DNA of 64,000 nt from NCBI RefSeq assembly GCF_002217355.1, contig NZ_MUHA01000017.1, positions 1 through 64,000 on the forward strand, in the 5' to 3' direction. The translations under genes and the position numbers were made by a program. The stretch's first letter is position 1, and each line of letters starts with the position of its first letter. Source of the stretch: Flavobacterium oncorhynchi (lineage in GTDB: Bacteria; Bacteroidota; Bacteroidia; Flavobacteriales; Flavobacteriaceae). Below, piece after piece: positions 1-7,804 of the stretch. The notes beneath the pieces were generated by a model. The model saw only the letters and a program-made list of their open reading frames with translations. It did no database searches and was not told the origin of the DNA.

Positions 1-87
1 TTTTGTTTTATAAATGTTTTGGGTTTAGCGCAGAAGATCATTTGGATGTGGATCTATTAATTTTTTTTAAGCCCGAAAAGTTCTTTA

Positions 88-184
88 AACCCTGATGAGT
101 CAGGGATGGAAGCGGCATCCTTTTGTTTTTTCCTTTAAAAAACAAAAGATACAGCGTACAGCCCGGCCCGGAGGGAGACGCTGT
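88..184. repeat. GC-rich intergenic element, copy 1 (possible structured RNA)
   Basis: This stretch is clearly richer in G+C than its surroundings. It carries a small hairpin (CCCTGATGAGTCAGGG) followed by GGATGGAAGCGGCATCC and, after an A/T-rich arm, ACAGCGTACAGCCCGGCCCG. A related element with the words GGGATAGAAG and GGATAGCCCGACCCG lies at about 16489-16583. Repeated structured intergenic elements of this look are common in Flavobacterium. From memory the Rfam Flavo-1 motif is a candidate, but I cannot verify that here. Confidence 0.5.
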
Positions 185-220
185 TATATTTACTATTCTG
201 ATTGTTAGTTGTTTGCGAAT

Positions 221-1234
221 TTATATTTTTTGATTGTCGACATCATTTATGAATTGAATTACTCCATTCATGTAAGTCTTCTGATCATCCCACATGGCTA
301 AATGACTTCCGTTGGGGCAGTGTAAATAGCGCCCTTTTTTAACTAATTTGCTTTGTTCTTCCATCGCTTTTGGATCCATGGTATCGTATTTGGCTCCAAT
401 CATAAGGGTTGGAACTGTGATTTCATGCAGTCGGTTTTTAATATTCCATTTAGCTAATCTTCCTCCTATTCCAAATTCACTAGGGCCCTGCATTAGAGTA
501 TATATTTCCATATTTGCATGTTTACTGGCACGATTGAAACCATCTGGCCATTCTTTTAATCGGCATACGTGTTCTTTGTAGAAATTAGGAATCAATAATT
601 CCATATATCTTGGATTGTTGAAATCTTTTTTAGCTTCCAAAGTTCTTATTTCTGATAGAATTTCGGGTTTCATTTGCTTTGCTAGAACTTCATCGGCGTA
701 TTTTCCATATTCTGGTGCACTTGCCATCATATTTGAAATTAATAATCCTTTCAGGTTTTGCTGATATTTTAATGCATATTCCATTGCTAATATTCCTCCC
801 CAAGAGTTTCCGAGTACATAAAAATTATCGTGATCTACATTAATGGCTTTTCTAACTTGTTCTACTTCGTCTACAAATCTCTCGATAGTCCATAAACTGC
901 TATCTTTTGGCTGGTCGCTGTAATAAGAGCCTAATTGGTCGTATTCATAAAATTCGAATCCTTCACGTTGAAAAAAAGTTTCAAAGCATTCCATATATTC
1001 ATGCGTCATTGCTGGTCCTCCATGTAATAGGAGTATTTTTATTTTTGGATTGTTTCCAAATCGTTTTGTCCAAACTTTAAATTCTCCTGCGGCTGTTTTT
1101 ATAGGTATCATTTTTACCCCTGCGGCTTCAGGATTGCTTTGATCGTACGTAAAATAATTCGAAAGATTATTTGTGTTTTCCTTTTTGCAAGATGTGATAA
1201 ATAGGAGAATTGTAAAAGCTAGAATATAACGCAT
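221..1234 (-). CDS. alpha/beta-hydrolase lipoprotein, proline iminopeptidase-like
   Basis: 337 aa. The N-terminus is a lipoprotein signal peptide with lipobox ITSC (Cys16), so the enzyme is expected to be membrane-anchored in the envelope. The fold follows the proline iminopeptidase branch of alpha/beta hydrolases: an oxyanion motif LLHGGPA, the nucleophile elbow GNSWGG, a late Asp in GAKYDTMDP and a His in PNGSHLAMWD. Proline iminopeptidases normally read HGGPG; the final Gly is Ala here. These enzymes release N-terminal proline or cleave related amides or esters, and the true substrate cannot be read from the sequence. The gene stands alone, convergent with nothing and divergent from the next gene. 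Confidence 0.8.
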   Translation of the reverse strand: MRYILAFTILLFITSCKKENTNNLSNYFTYDQSNPEAAGVKMIPIKTAAGEFKVWTKRFGNNPKIKILLLHGGPAMTHEYMECFETFFQREGFEFYEYDQLGSYYSDQPKDSSLWTIERFVDEVEQVRKAINVDHDNFYVLGNSWGGILAMEYALKYQQNLKGLLISNMMASAPEYGKYADEVLAKQMKPEILSEIRTLEAKKDFNNPRYMELLIPNFYKEHVCRLKEWPDGFNRASKHANMEIYTLMQGPSEFGIGGRLAKWNIKNRLHEITVPTLMIGAKYDTMDPKAMEEQSKLVKKGRYLHCPNGSHLAMWDDQKTYMNGVIQFINDVDNQKI

Positions 1235-1373
1235 ATGGTTAGAATTTAATGGTTTAGGCTAAGTTACAAATTAAAGATTACGCATTTTAAAAGCTTTAAA
1301 AATTTCTTAAATAGATTTGAAGCCAAATTTTCTTGTAGTAAATTAGTAATACTATACTTAAAATAATCAAATT

Positions 1374-1820
1374 ATGAAAGCGAAGATATTTTTAGCCATA
1401 GCATTGTTAATCTTGACAATCTCCGCCAGTGCACAGAAGAAAATTGAAGTGACCGAACTGCCAAAACCAGCGCAGGAATTTTTAAAGAAACATTTTAGCG
1501 ATACTGCGGTAGTAAGTGCTAAAAAAGACGCAGAACACGGAGAAAAAGGTTTTGAAGTAAAGTTAAAAGACGGTACAGAAGTCGAGTTCTGGAAAGACGG
1601 ATCTTACCGTGAAGTTGACGGTGGTGACAATCCAATCCCAACAGCTTTTATTCCAGATAATATTAAAGCTTACGTTGCCAAAAATCATCCAAATGAAAAA
1701 ATAACACATATTGATTATGGACACAAGGATCTGGATGTTGATTTGACCAATAAAATTGATTTAGAATTTACCAAAGACGGTAAAATTTTAAAAGACAAAA
1801 AGAATGATGTCAAAAAATAG
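1374..1820 (+). CDS. periplasmic PepSY-like domain protein
   Basis: 148 aa with a clean signal peptide ending ...ISASAQ. The mature part holds two short repeats of the PepSY-like (DUF2874) type: residues about 25-85 (LPKPAQEFLKKHF...EVKLKDGTEVEFWKDGSYREV) and 90-145 (IPDNIKAYVAKNHP...DLEFTKDGKILKD). Proteins of this family are small secreted proteins of Bacteroidota with no proven biochemical role. There is no operon partner: the next gene starts about 95 bp downstream and encodes the LacI regulator of the xylan locus. Confidence 0.8.
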   Translation: MKAKIFLAIALLILTISASAQKKIEVTELPKPAQEFLKKHFSDTAVVSAKKDAEHGEKGFEVKLKDGTEVEFWKDGSYREVDGGDNPIPTAFIPDNIKAYVAKNHPNEKITHIDYGHKDLDVDLTNKIDLEFTKDGKILKDKKNDVKK

Positions 1821-1914
1821 ATGAATTTAGAATATAGTTATTTTTAAAGCCAGTTTTTTCGAAAGAACATCTTGAGAGAAAATAGTTTATATTTACATTT
1901 CTATTTTTTATTTC

Positions 1915-2943
1915 ATGGAAGAAAATAAACATGTAACGATTTATGATATTGCTGAGCGTTTAAATTTGGCGACATCAACTATTTCACGAGCTTTAAAAGA
2001 TCATCATACTATAAGTGACAAGACGATTAAAAAAGTAAAAAAAACTGCCGAAGAAATGGGATTTGTTCCCAATACTTTAGCCGCAGGTTTGCGTGGCAAC
2101 AAAACCAGAACGATTGGTGTTTTAATTCCTACTGTTACACAGCCCTTTTTGTCATCCTTAATTAGCGGAATCGAAATTACGGCTCAAAAATCTGATTATA
2201 CCGTTATTATTATGCAATCGCATGATTCTTATGAAGAAGAGGTAAATATGGCTAAATCTTTATACAGCAATCGAGTGAGTGGTGTAATTTGTTCGTTGGC
2301 AATGGAAACTCGAGATACGGCGCATTTTCATCAGTTTTCGAACAACAATATTCCGTTGGTTTTTGTCGATAGGGTTCCTAAAGATTATAATACTTTCAGG
2401 GTTGTTATTGACAATTATACAGCAGGTTATAAGGCAACGAAACATCTAATTGAACAAGGTTGTATTCGAATAGCTCATTTAACAGCAGGATCAGAATTAG
2501 GGAATCTTTACAATGAAAGGAAAAGAGGTTATATTGAGGCTTTAAAAGATCACAATATAGAAGTAGAAGAAGAATTGATTATTAGTTTAAATTCTGTTAC
2601 CTACGAAGATGGAGTAAAAGCAAGCAATGCGTTATTCGATTTAAATCCAATTCCAGACGGATTATTCGCTCCTGGAGATATTCTTGCTGTAAGTGCAGTA
2701 CAGACTGCTAAAAAGCGTGGAATTAAAGTGCCTGAAGAATTTAAAGTAATTGGGTTTAACAATGATCCTATTTCGCAGATTATAGATCCTAATTTATCTA
2801 CAATTACACATCCCGCCGAAAAAATGGGAAAGGCGGCGGCAGATATTATTATCAAAAACCTGAAATCATCTAAAAATGATGATGCTAAAGAAATTACATT
2901 TTTAAACACCGAAGTATTAGCAAGAGAATCATCTCAAAAATAA
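1915..2943 (+). CDS. LacI-family transcriptional regulator of the xylan locus
   Basis: 342 aa. The N-terminal LacI helix-turn-helix is clear at residues 7-30 (VTIYDIAERLNLATSTISRAL), followed by a hinge (GFVPNTLAAGLRG) and a periplasmic-binding-protein-like sensor domain from about residue 65 (TIGVLIPTVTQPF) to the end. It is the first gene of the xylan locus and sits 280 bp upstream of the GH67 operon. A LacI-type operator with a central CG (CAACCGATTG) lies just upstream of that operon and recurs at other promoters of the locus. The inference is that this protein binds those sites and responds to a xylan-derived sugar. Neither the effector nor the sign of regulation can be read from the sequence. 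Confidence 0.93.
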   Translation: MEENKHVTIYDIAERLNLATSTISRALKDHHTISDKTIKKVKKTAEEMGFVPNTLAAGLRGNKTRTIGVLIPTVTQPFLSSLISGIEITAQKSDYTVIIMQSHDSYEEEVNMAKSLYSNRVSGVICSLAMETRDTAHFHQFSNNNIPLVFVDRVPKDYNTFRVVIDNYTAGYKATKHLIEQGCIRIAHLTAGSELGNLYNERKRGYIEALKDHNIEVEEELIISLNSVTYEDGVKASNALFDLNPIPDGLFAPGDILAVSAVQTAKKRGIKVPEEFKVIGFNNDPISQIIDPNLSTITHPAEKMGKAAADIIIKNLKSSKNDDAKEITFLNTEVLARESSQK

Positions 2944-2983
2944 AGTCAAAATAGGATTTTTAGATATAGAATCCAACCCCGTT

Positions 2984-3017
2984 AAAGCAGGATAGTTTTT
3001 ATAATTATCCTGCTTTT
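2984..3017 (+). terminator. Rho-independent terminator after the LacI gene
   Basis: AAAGCAGGATA pairs with TATCCTGCTTT across an 11-nt A/T loop and is followed by T-rich sequence. It lies 40 bp after the regulator stop codon and separates it from the GH67 promoter. Confidence 0.85.
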
Positions 3018-3082
3018 ATTTGTTGTAGAAATTATTTTTTCAAAAAAAAGAGCGCTAAAATTTTTTTCTTAAATAACAATCC

Positions 3083-3090
3083 TATATTTT
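3083..3090 (+). promoter_or_regulatory. candidate -7 element of the GH67 operon
   Basis: TATATTTT resembles the Bacteroidota -7 consensus TAnnTTTG. It is followed three bases later by the LacI-type operator, so a bound repressor would sit on the transcription start. No good -33 TTG is visible. Confidence 0.45.
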
Positions 3091-3094
3091 TACG

Positions 3095-3104
3095 CAACCG
3101 ATTG
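3095..3104. promoter_or_regulatory. LacI-type operator O1 (GH67 operon)
   Basis: CAACCGATTG is an imperfect palindrome (CAAnCGnTTG) with the central CG typical of LacI-family operators, extended here to GCAACCGATTGC. It lies about 120 bp upstream of the GH67 start codon and directly downstream of a candidate -7 element. Confidence 0.75.
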
Positions 3105-3222
3105 CAATTGTTGTTTTGTTTGGAATAATGTATTTTTTAAATTAAAACTTTGCTAAATACTTTTAAAAGGAAATAAAATAGTGATGCTGTAAAAATGAGA
3201 TTGTAAAGAATAAATTATAACC

Positions 3223-5376
3223 ATGACTTCATTTAGATTTGTTTTCTTGTTTCTTCTAATTTCTTTTTCGGCTTCGGCACAAAAGGATTATAAATTGTGG
3301 CTTCAATATAATTCAGTTGCTAATTCTGCAATAGCTTCGGAATACAAAAACAATCTTAAAGGAATTGTCATTTTGGGAAATTCTGAAACTCTTAAAATCG
3401 CTGAGAAAGAACTCAAAACAGGATTTTTAGATATGCTCGGAAATATTCCTGAAACCAAACAAGATATAAAAGAAGAAAACAATCTTATTGTTGGTTCAGA
3501 ATCGAATTTGAATACTGAAATCCAAAATGAATTGCGATCTGATTTTGATAAAATCAATACTGAAGGTTTTATCATTAAATCCATTTCTTTTAAAAATAAA
3601 AAACAAATTATTATTGCAGGAAAAAACGATGTTGCTGTTTTATACGGAGTTTTTAATTTTCTGAGAATATTGCAAACCAATAAATCAGTTAAAAATTTAA
3701 ATATTGTCGATTCTCCGAAAACCAATATTAGAATCCTGAATCATTGGGACAATTTAGATCGAACAGTAGAACGTGGTTACGCCGGGTTTTCTCTTTGGAA
3801 CTGGCAAAAACTTCCTGATTTTATTGATCAACGCTATATTGATTATGCTAGAGCAAATGCTTCAATTGGAATTAACGGAACAGTTTTGACCAACGTAAAT
3901 GCAAACGCTTTAATTCTGACGCCACAATACTTAGAAAAAGTAGAAGCATTAGCTAATGTTTTTAGACCTTACGGAATAAAAGTCTATTTAACAGCAAGAT
4001 TTTCGGCACCAATCGAAATTGGAAATTTAAAAACCGCCGATCCAAAAGATCCAGAAGTGATTAATTGGTGGAGAAATAAATCGGCTGAAATTTATAAACG
4101 AATCCCTGATTTTGGTGGATTTTTGGTAAAAGCCAATTCAGAAGGTCAGCCAGGTCCGCAAAATTATGGAAGAGACCACGTTGACGGAGCGAATATGCTT
4201 GCTGATGCTGTTGCGCCTTTTGGCGGAGTAATTATGTGGAGAGCGTTTGTATATTCAGAACACGATGCAAACGATCGTGCGAAACAGGCTTACGCCGAAT
4301 TTCAGCCGTATGATGGAAAATTCAGAAAAAATGTAATCGTTCAGGTCAAAAACGGAGCAATCGATTTTCAGCCAAGAGAACCGTTTCATCCGTTATTTGG
4401 AGCGATGCCGAAAACGCCATTAATGATGGAGTTTCAAATCACGCAGGAATATTTAGGTTTCAGTACACATTTGGTTTTTCTGCCTAAATTATTTCAAGAA
4501 GTTTTGGAATCCGATACCTATCAAAAAGGAAAAGGTTCAACCGTTGCTAAAGTAGTTGATGGTACTTTATATCAAAATAAACTAACCGGAATTGCCGGCG
4601 TTGCGAATATCGGTAACGACTTAAATTGGACAGGACATCCTTTTGCGCAAGCCAATTGGTACGGTTTCGGAAGACTGGCTTGGAATCCGTATTTAGACTC
4701 TGAAACGATTGCTGATGAATGGTTGAGAAGTACTTTTTCAAATGATGAAAATTTCATTAAACCTGTAAAAAGTATGATGATCGAATCGCGTGAAGCCGTT
4801 GTTAATTATATGACTCCACTTGGTTTGCATCATATTATGGATACGGGACATCATTATGGGCCAGGACCTTGGGTTTCGAATTTATCAAGACCAGAATGGA
4901 ATCCCAATTATTATCATAAAGCAGATAAAAACGGAATTGGTTTTGACAGATCAAAATCGGGAACGAATGCTGTTTCGCAATATGCACCAGAAGTCGCCAA
5001 TATTTTTGATAATTTAGAAACTTGCCCTGAAAAAGATCTTTTATGGTTCCATCATGTTTCGTGGGATTATAAACTAAAAAATAGACAAACTCTTTGGAAT
5101 GGACTTTCGCTTAAATATCAGGAAGGTGTAGATCAAGTAAAAGAAATGCAGAACGTCTGGAATCGTGCAGGAAAATATGTTGATAATGAACGTTTCAACG
5201 AAGTAAAAATGTTATTAGAAATTCAGTACAAAGAAGCAAAATGGTGGCGAGATGCTTGTTTGCTATATTTTCAACAGTTTTCGGGTAAAGAACTTCCAAA
5301 CGGAGTTGAAAAACCAACACAGACATTAGAGTATTTCAAATCATTAAAATTCCCTTTTGCACCGGGAAATGGATAA
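3223..5376 (+). CDS. GH67 alpha-glucuronidase
   Basis: 717 aa with a signal peptide (cut after ...SFSASAQ), so probably periplasmic. GH67 enzymes remove 4-O-methyl-glucuronic acid from the non-reducing terminal xylose of xylo-oligosaccharides. Length and all landmarks fit the family. The acid is probably Glu307 (VKANSEGQPGP) and the paired bases Asp381 (KNGAIDFQPREP) and Glu409 (FQITQEYLG). The spacing of 28 residues between the last two matches characterised GH67 enzymes. It is the first gene of a rightward run that includes the uronate-processing genes and a second alpha-glucuronidase (GH115). Operator O1 precedes it. Confidence 0.96.
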   Translation: MTSFRFVFLFLLISFSASAQKDYKLWLQYNSVANSAIASEYKNNLKGIVILGNSETLKIAEKELKTGFLDMLGNIPETKQDIKEENNLIVGSESNLNTEIQNELRSDFDKINTEGFIIKSISFKNKKQIIIAGKNDVAVLYGVFNFLRILQTNKSVKNLNIVDSPKTNIRILNHWDNLDRTVERGYAGFSLWNWQKLPDFIDQRYIDYARANASIGINGTVLTNVNANALILTPQYLEKVEALANVFRPYGIKVYLTARFSAPIEIGNLKTADPKDPEVINWWRNKSAEIYKRIPDFGGFLVKANSEGQPGPQNYGRDHVDGANMLADAVAPFGGVIMWRAFVYSEHDANDRAKQAYAEFQPYDGKFRKNVIVQVKNGAIDFQPREPFHPLFGAMPKTPLMMEFQITQEYLGFSTHLVFLPKLFQEVLESDTYQKGKGSTVAKVVDGTLYQNKLTGIAGVANIGNDLNWTGHPFAQANWYGFGRLAWNPYLDSETIADEWLRSTFSNDENFIKPVKSMMIESREAVVNYMTPLGLHHIMDTGHHYGPGPWVSNLSRPEWNPNYYHKADKNGIGFDRSKSGTNAVSQYAPEVANIFDNLETCPEKDLLWFHHVSWDYKLKNRQTLWNGLSLKYQEGVDQVKEMQNVWNRAGKYVDNERFNEVKMLLEIQYKEAKWWRDACLLYFQQFSGKELPNGVEKPTQTLEYFKSLKFPFAPGNG

Positions 5377-5390
5377 ATAAAAAATAGAAT

Positions 5391-5526
5391 AAACACATAG
5401 AAACATAGATTTATATTTAACTCAAAAAAGATTAAAGAAAGAAACTAGTTTCTCACACATAGTTATGTGTATTAATGCAAGTGAAACGCCTTTGTAGACA
5501 AAGAAAAACTATGTTTCTATGTGTTT
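5391..5526. repeat. 136-bp inverted-repeat element, family B copy 1
   Basis: Ends are AAACACATAGAAACATAG and CTATGTTTCTATGTGTTT, an 18-bp perfect inverted repeat. The right half shares the block GTGAAACGCCTTTxTAGACAAAG with the second copy at 20531-20666, which has exactly the same length. It lies between the GH67 stop and the SDR start, inside the presumed operon. Confidence 0.85.
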
Positions 5527-5557
5527 AAAAATAGCATTAAAAATATTTTAATAAATT

Positions 5558-6295
5558 ATGAGCAAGAAAACGGCAATTGTAACCGGAGGAAATTCGGGTT
5601 TAGGATTTGCAACAGCAAAAAAACTTTGTGATAACGGTATTACAACTTATATCATTGGAAGATCAAAAGAAAAAACAGAAGATGCCTGCAGAGAAATTGG
5701 AGAAAACGCCATTCCGGTAATCTTCGATTTAAACGATTTGAAGGGAATTCCTGCGATGATTGAAAGTATTACAAAAAATAGTCCGATTGATATTTTGGTT
5801 AACAACGCTGGAGTCAATATGAAAAAAGAATTTGCAGATGTGACCGATGAAGAATTTTTATCAATCATTCACACCAATCTTTTGAGTGTTTTTGCTGTAA
5901 GCCGAGAAGTAGTAAAAAACATGAAAGAACATGGAGGTGGAAGTATTATCAATATAAGTTCGATGGCATCGCAATACGGAATCCCAAAAGTAATTGCGTA
6001 TTCATCTAGCAAAGGCGCAATTGAAGCCATGACACGTGCTATGGCTGTTGAGTTGGCTCAGTTTGGTATTCGTGTGAACTGTATTGCTCCGGGATTTATC
6101 AAAACAAAAATGTCATCAACAGCTTTGGATAACGATCCTGAAAGAAAAAATAAGGTGTTAGGAAGAACGCCAATGGGTTATTTGGGGGAACCATCAGACA
6201 TTGCAGACGCCGTTTATTATTTCGCTTTAAGCGAATCAAAATATACAACAGGAACTGTTTTACCAGTTGATGGCGGAAACAGTATTGGGTTTTAA
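5558..6295 (+). CDS. SDR oxidoreductase, probable D-mannonate/fructuronate oxidoreductase
   Basis: 245 aa classical short-chain dehydrogenase. It shows the cofactor motif TGGNSGLG (residues 9-16), NNAG (82-85) and the catalytic Ser135-Tyr148-Lys152 set (YSSSK), and ends in the usual PVDGGNSIGF. There is no signal peptide, so it is cytoplasmic. The gene directly precedes mannonate dehydratase and follows an alpha-glucuronidase. The likely job is the reduction of D-fructuronate to D-mannonate, the role UxuB plays in enterobacteria with an unrelated long-chain enzyme. That assignment is from context; a gluconate-5-dehydrogenase-like activity is the alternative. Confidence 0.85.
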   Translation: MSKKTAIVTGGNSGLGFATAKKLCDNGITTYIIGRSKEKTEDACREIGENAIPVIFDLNDLKGIPAMIESITKNSPIDILVNNAGVNMKKEFADVTDEEFLSIIHTNLLSVFAVSREVVKNMKEHGGGSIINISSMASQYGIPKVIAYSSSKGAIEAMTRAMAVELAQFGIRVNCIAPGFIKTKMSSTALDNDPERKNKVLGRTPMGYLGEPSDIADAVYYFALSESKYTTGTVLPVDGGNSIGF

Positions 6296-6299
6296 TTTA

Positions 6300-6450
6300 A
6301 AGTTTCTAAGGTTCAGAGGTTCAAAGGCTCAAAGGTTTTTTGAAGCCACAGATTAAAGGATTAAATAGCTTAAAATCAGCTCAATCTGCAAAATCTGCGG
6401 GAAACAAAACTTTGCGACTCTGCGACTTTGCGAGATTAAAAAAAGTCAAT
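6300..6450. repeat. degenerate repeat-like leader before uxuA
   Basis: The stretch consists of short reiterated words (AGGTTCAGAGGTTCAAAGGCTCAAAGG, then GCGACTCTGCGACTTTGCGAG) of the kind seen in other intergenic elements of this window. An open frame from 6340 runs through it into uxuA, but the translated residues are low-complexity and have no counterpart in UxuA. Confidence 0.5.
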
Positions 6451-7623
6451 ATGATAAAAATGCAGCAAACCATGAGATGGTTCGGACCAACCGACAATGT
6501 CAAACTAATTGACATTCGACAAGCTGGCGCAACAGGAATTGTAACCGCATTACATCAAATTCCGGTTGGTGATGTCTGGACGATTGAAGCGATAAAAGAA
6601 AGACAGGAAATCATTCGCAATTTCGGATTGGAATGGACCGTGGTTGAAAGTCTTCCCGTTCATGAAGAAATCAAAAGAGCTTCAGGGAATTATCTGCAAT
6701 ACATTGAAAAATATAAAATTAGTTTACAAAATCTGGCAGAATGCGGAATCAAAATTATAACCTATAATTTCATGCCGATTCTGGATTGGGTGAGAACCCA
6801 TCATAGTTTTATTAACGAAGACGGAAGTAAATCTCTTTTATACAATCAGGACGCTTTTACCTATTTTGATGTTTTTCTTTTGAAAAGACCAAATTCTGAA
6901 AATGATTATTCAGAGAGCGAAAAAGAAAAAGCTTTGCGGTTTGGAAATCAATTGCCTGAAGATGAAAAAGCACTTTTGTTTAAAAATGTTTTGCTAGGAC
7001 TTCCGGGAAGTACAATCCATTTTACGGCAGAACAGATTTTATCGCTTTTAGAAAATTACGCTGAAATTGACAATCAAAAACTAAGAGAAAATCTGATTTA
7101 TTTTTTATCAGAAGTAACTCCGATTGCAGAGAAAAACGGACAAAAATTAGCGATTCATCCCGATGATCCGCCGTTTTCGGTTTTAGGACTTCCAAGAATT
7201 GTATCTACTGAAGCCGATTTGAAAGCAATTTTCAACGCCGTTACATCAAAAGCAAACGGATTGTGTTATTGTACAGGTTCTTTAAGCGCTGATCCGAAAA
7301 ACAATCTGGAAAAAATAATAGACGATTTTGGAGACAGAATTCACTTTTTACACCTGAGAAATACCATTCGCGAAAGCGAAACCATTTTTAGGGAATCAGA
7401 ACACTTAAATGGTGATGTTAAAATGGAAGTCATCGTTGAGAAATTATTGTTATTAATGAACAAAACCAAAATAAGTCTCCCAATGCGTCCCGATCATGGT
7501 TTTCTTCATAAAGTTGATGAAGCTACAGAAACGTATCCAGGTTATTCTTTAACAGGAAGATTAAAAGGTTTGGCTGAGTTAAGAGGTTTAGAAATAGGAA
7601 TAGCTTATAAATTGAATTTGTAA
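6451..7623 (+). CDS. uxuA: D-mannonate dehydratase
   Basis: 390 aa from this start. The enzyme dehydrates D-mannonate to 2-keto-3-deoxygluconate in the cytoplasm. The N-terminus MIKMQQTMRWFGPTDNVKL lines up with E. coli UxuA (MEQTWRWYGPNDPVSL), and the following QAGATGIVTALH is a family signature. Later landmarks are LAIHPDDPPFSVLGLPRIV, YCTGSLSADP and RPDHG near the C-terminus. The frame is open upstream to 6340, but that part is repeat-derived. Met at 6451 or 6460 is the sensible start. No uronate isomerase (UxaC), KDG kinase or KDPG aldolase is present in the window, so the rest of the pathway must lie elsewhere. Confidence 0.95.
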   Translation: MIKMQQTMRWFGPTDNVKLIDIRQAGATGIVTALHQIPVGDVWTIEAIKERQEIIRNFGLEWTVVESLPVHEEIKRASGNYLQYIEKYKISLQNLAECGIKIITYNFMPILDWVRTHHSFINEDGSKSLLYNQDAFTYFDVFLLKRPNSENDYSESEKEKALRFGNQLPEDEKALLFKNVLLGLPGSTIHFTAEQILSLLENYAEIDNQKLRENLIYFLSEVTPIAEKNGQKLAIHPDDPPFSVLGLPRIVSTEADLKAIFNAVTSKANGLCYCTGSLSADPKNNLEKIIDDFGDRIHFLHLRNTIRESETIFRESEHLNGDVKMEVIVEKLLLLMNKTKISLPMRPDHGFLHKVDEATETYPGYSLTGRLKGLAELRGLEIGIAYKLNL

Positions 7624-7646
7624 TAGTATTGAAATAATACGTCTTG

Positions 7647-7752
7647 TTTGTCATTCCGAGGAACGAGGAATCTTCGTAAGAGGCTCTACAAAGCTTGGCG
7701 ATATTCTGTGCGGAGTTACTTGTGGAGATTCCTCGTTCCTCGGAATGACAAA
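7647..7752. repeat. family A inverted-repeat element, copy 1
   Basis: 106 bp with arms TTTGTCATTCCGAGGAACGAGGAATC and the exact complement at the other end (GATTCCTCGTTCCTCGGAATGACAAA). Compared with the commoner TTTCGA version, both arms carry the matching TCCGA change. It sits in the uxuA-GH115 spacer. Confidence 0.9.
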
Positions 7753-7804
7753 ACTATACGAAAAAGCTGAGGAGTGAAAAAATTATGATTCTATGTGTTT
7801 AAAA

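Noticed and set aside
3303..3725. 140-residue open frame opposite GH67
   Set aside because: Antisense shadow with odd composition; no motif and no initiation context.
5391..5526. CRISPR-like repeat/spacer arrangement
   Set aside because: There are only two copies 15 kb apart, with inverted rather than direct repeats; no array or cas gene was found anywhere in the window.
6340..6450. In-frame N-terminal extension of uxuA
   Set aside because: The 37 extra residues are encoded by repeat-like intergenic sequence and do not match UxuA; the family N-terminus starts at 6451 or 6460.
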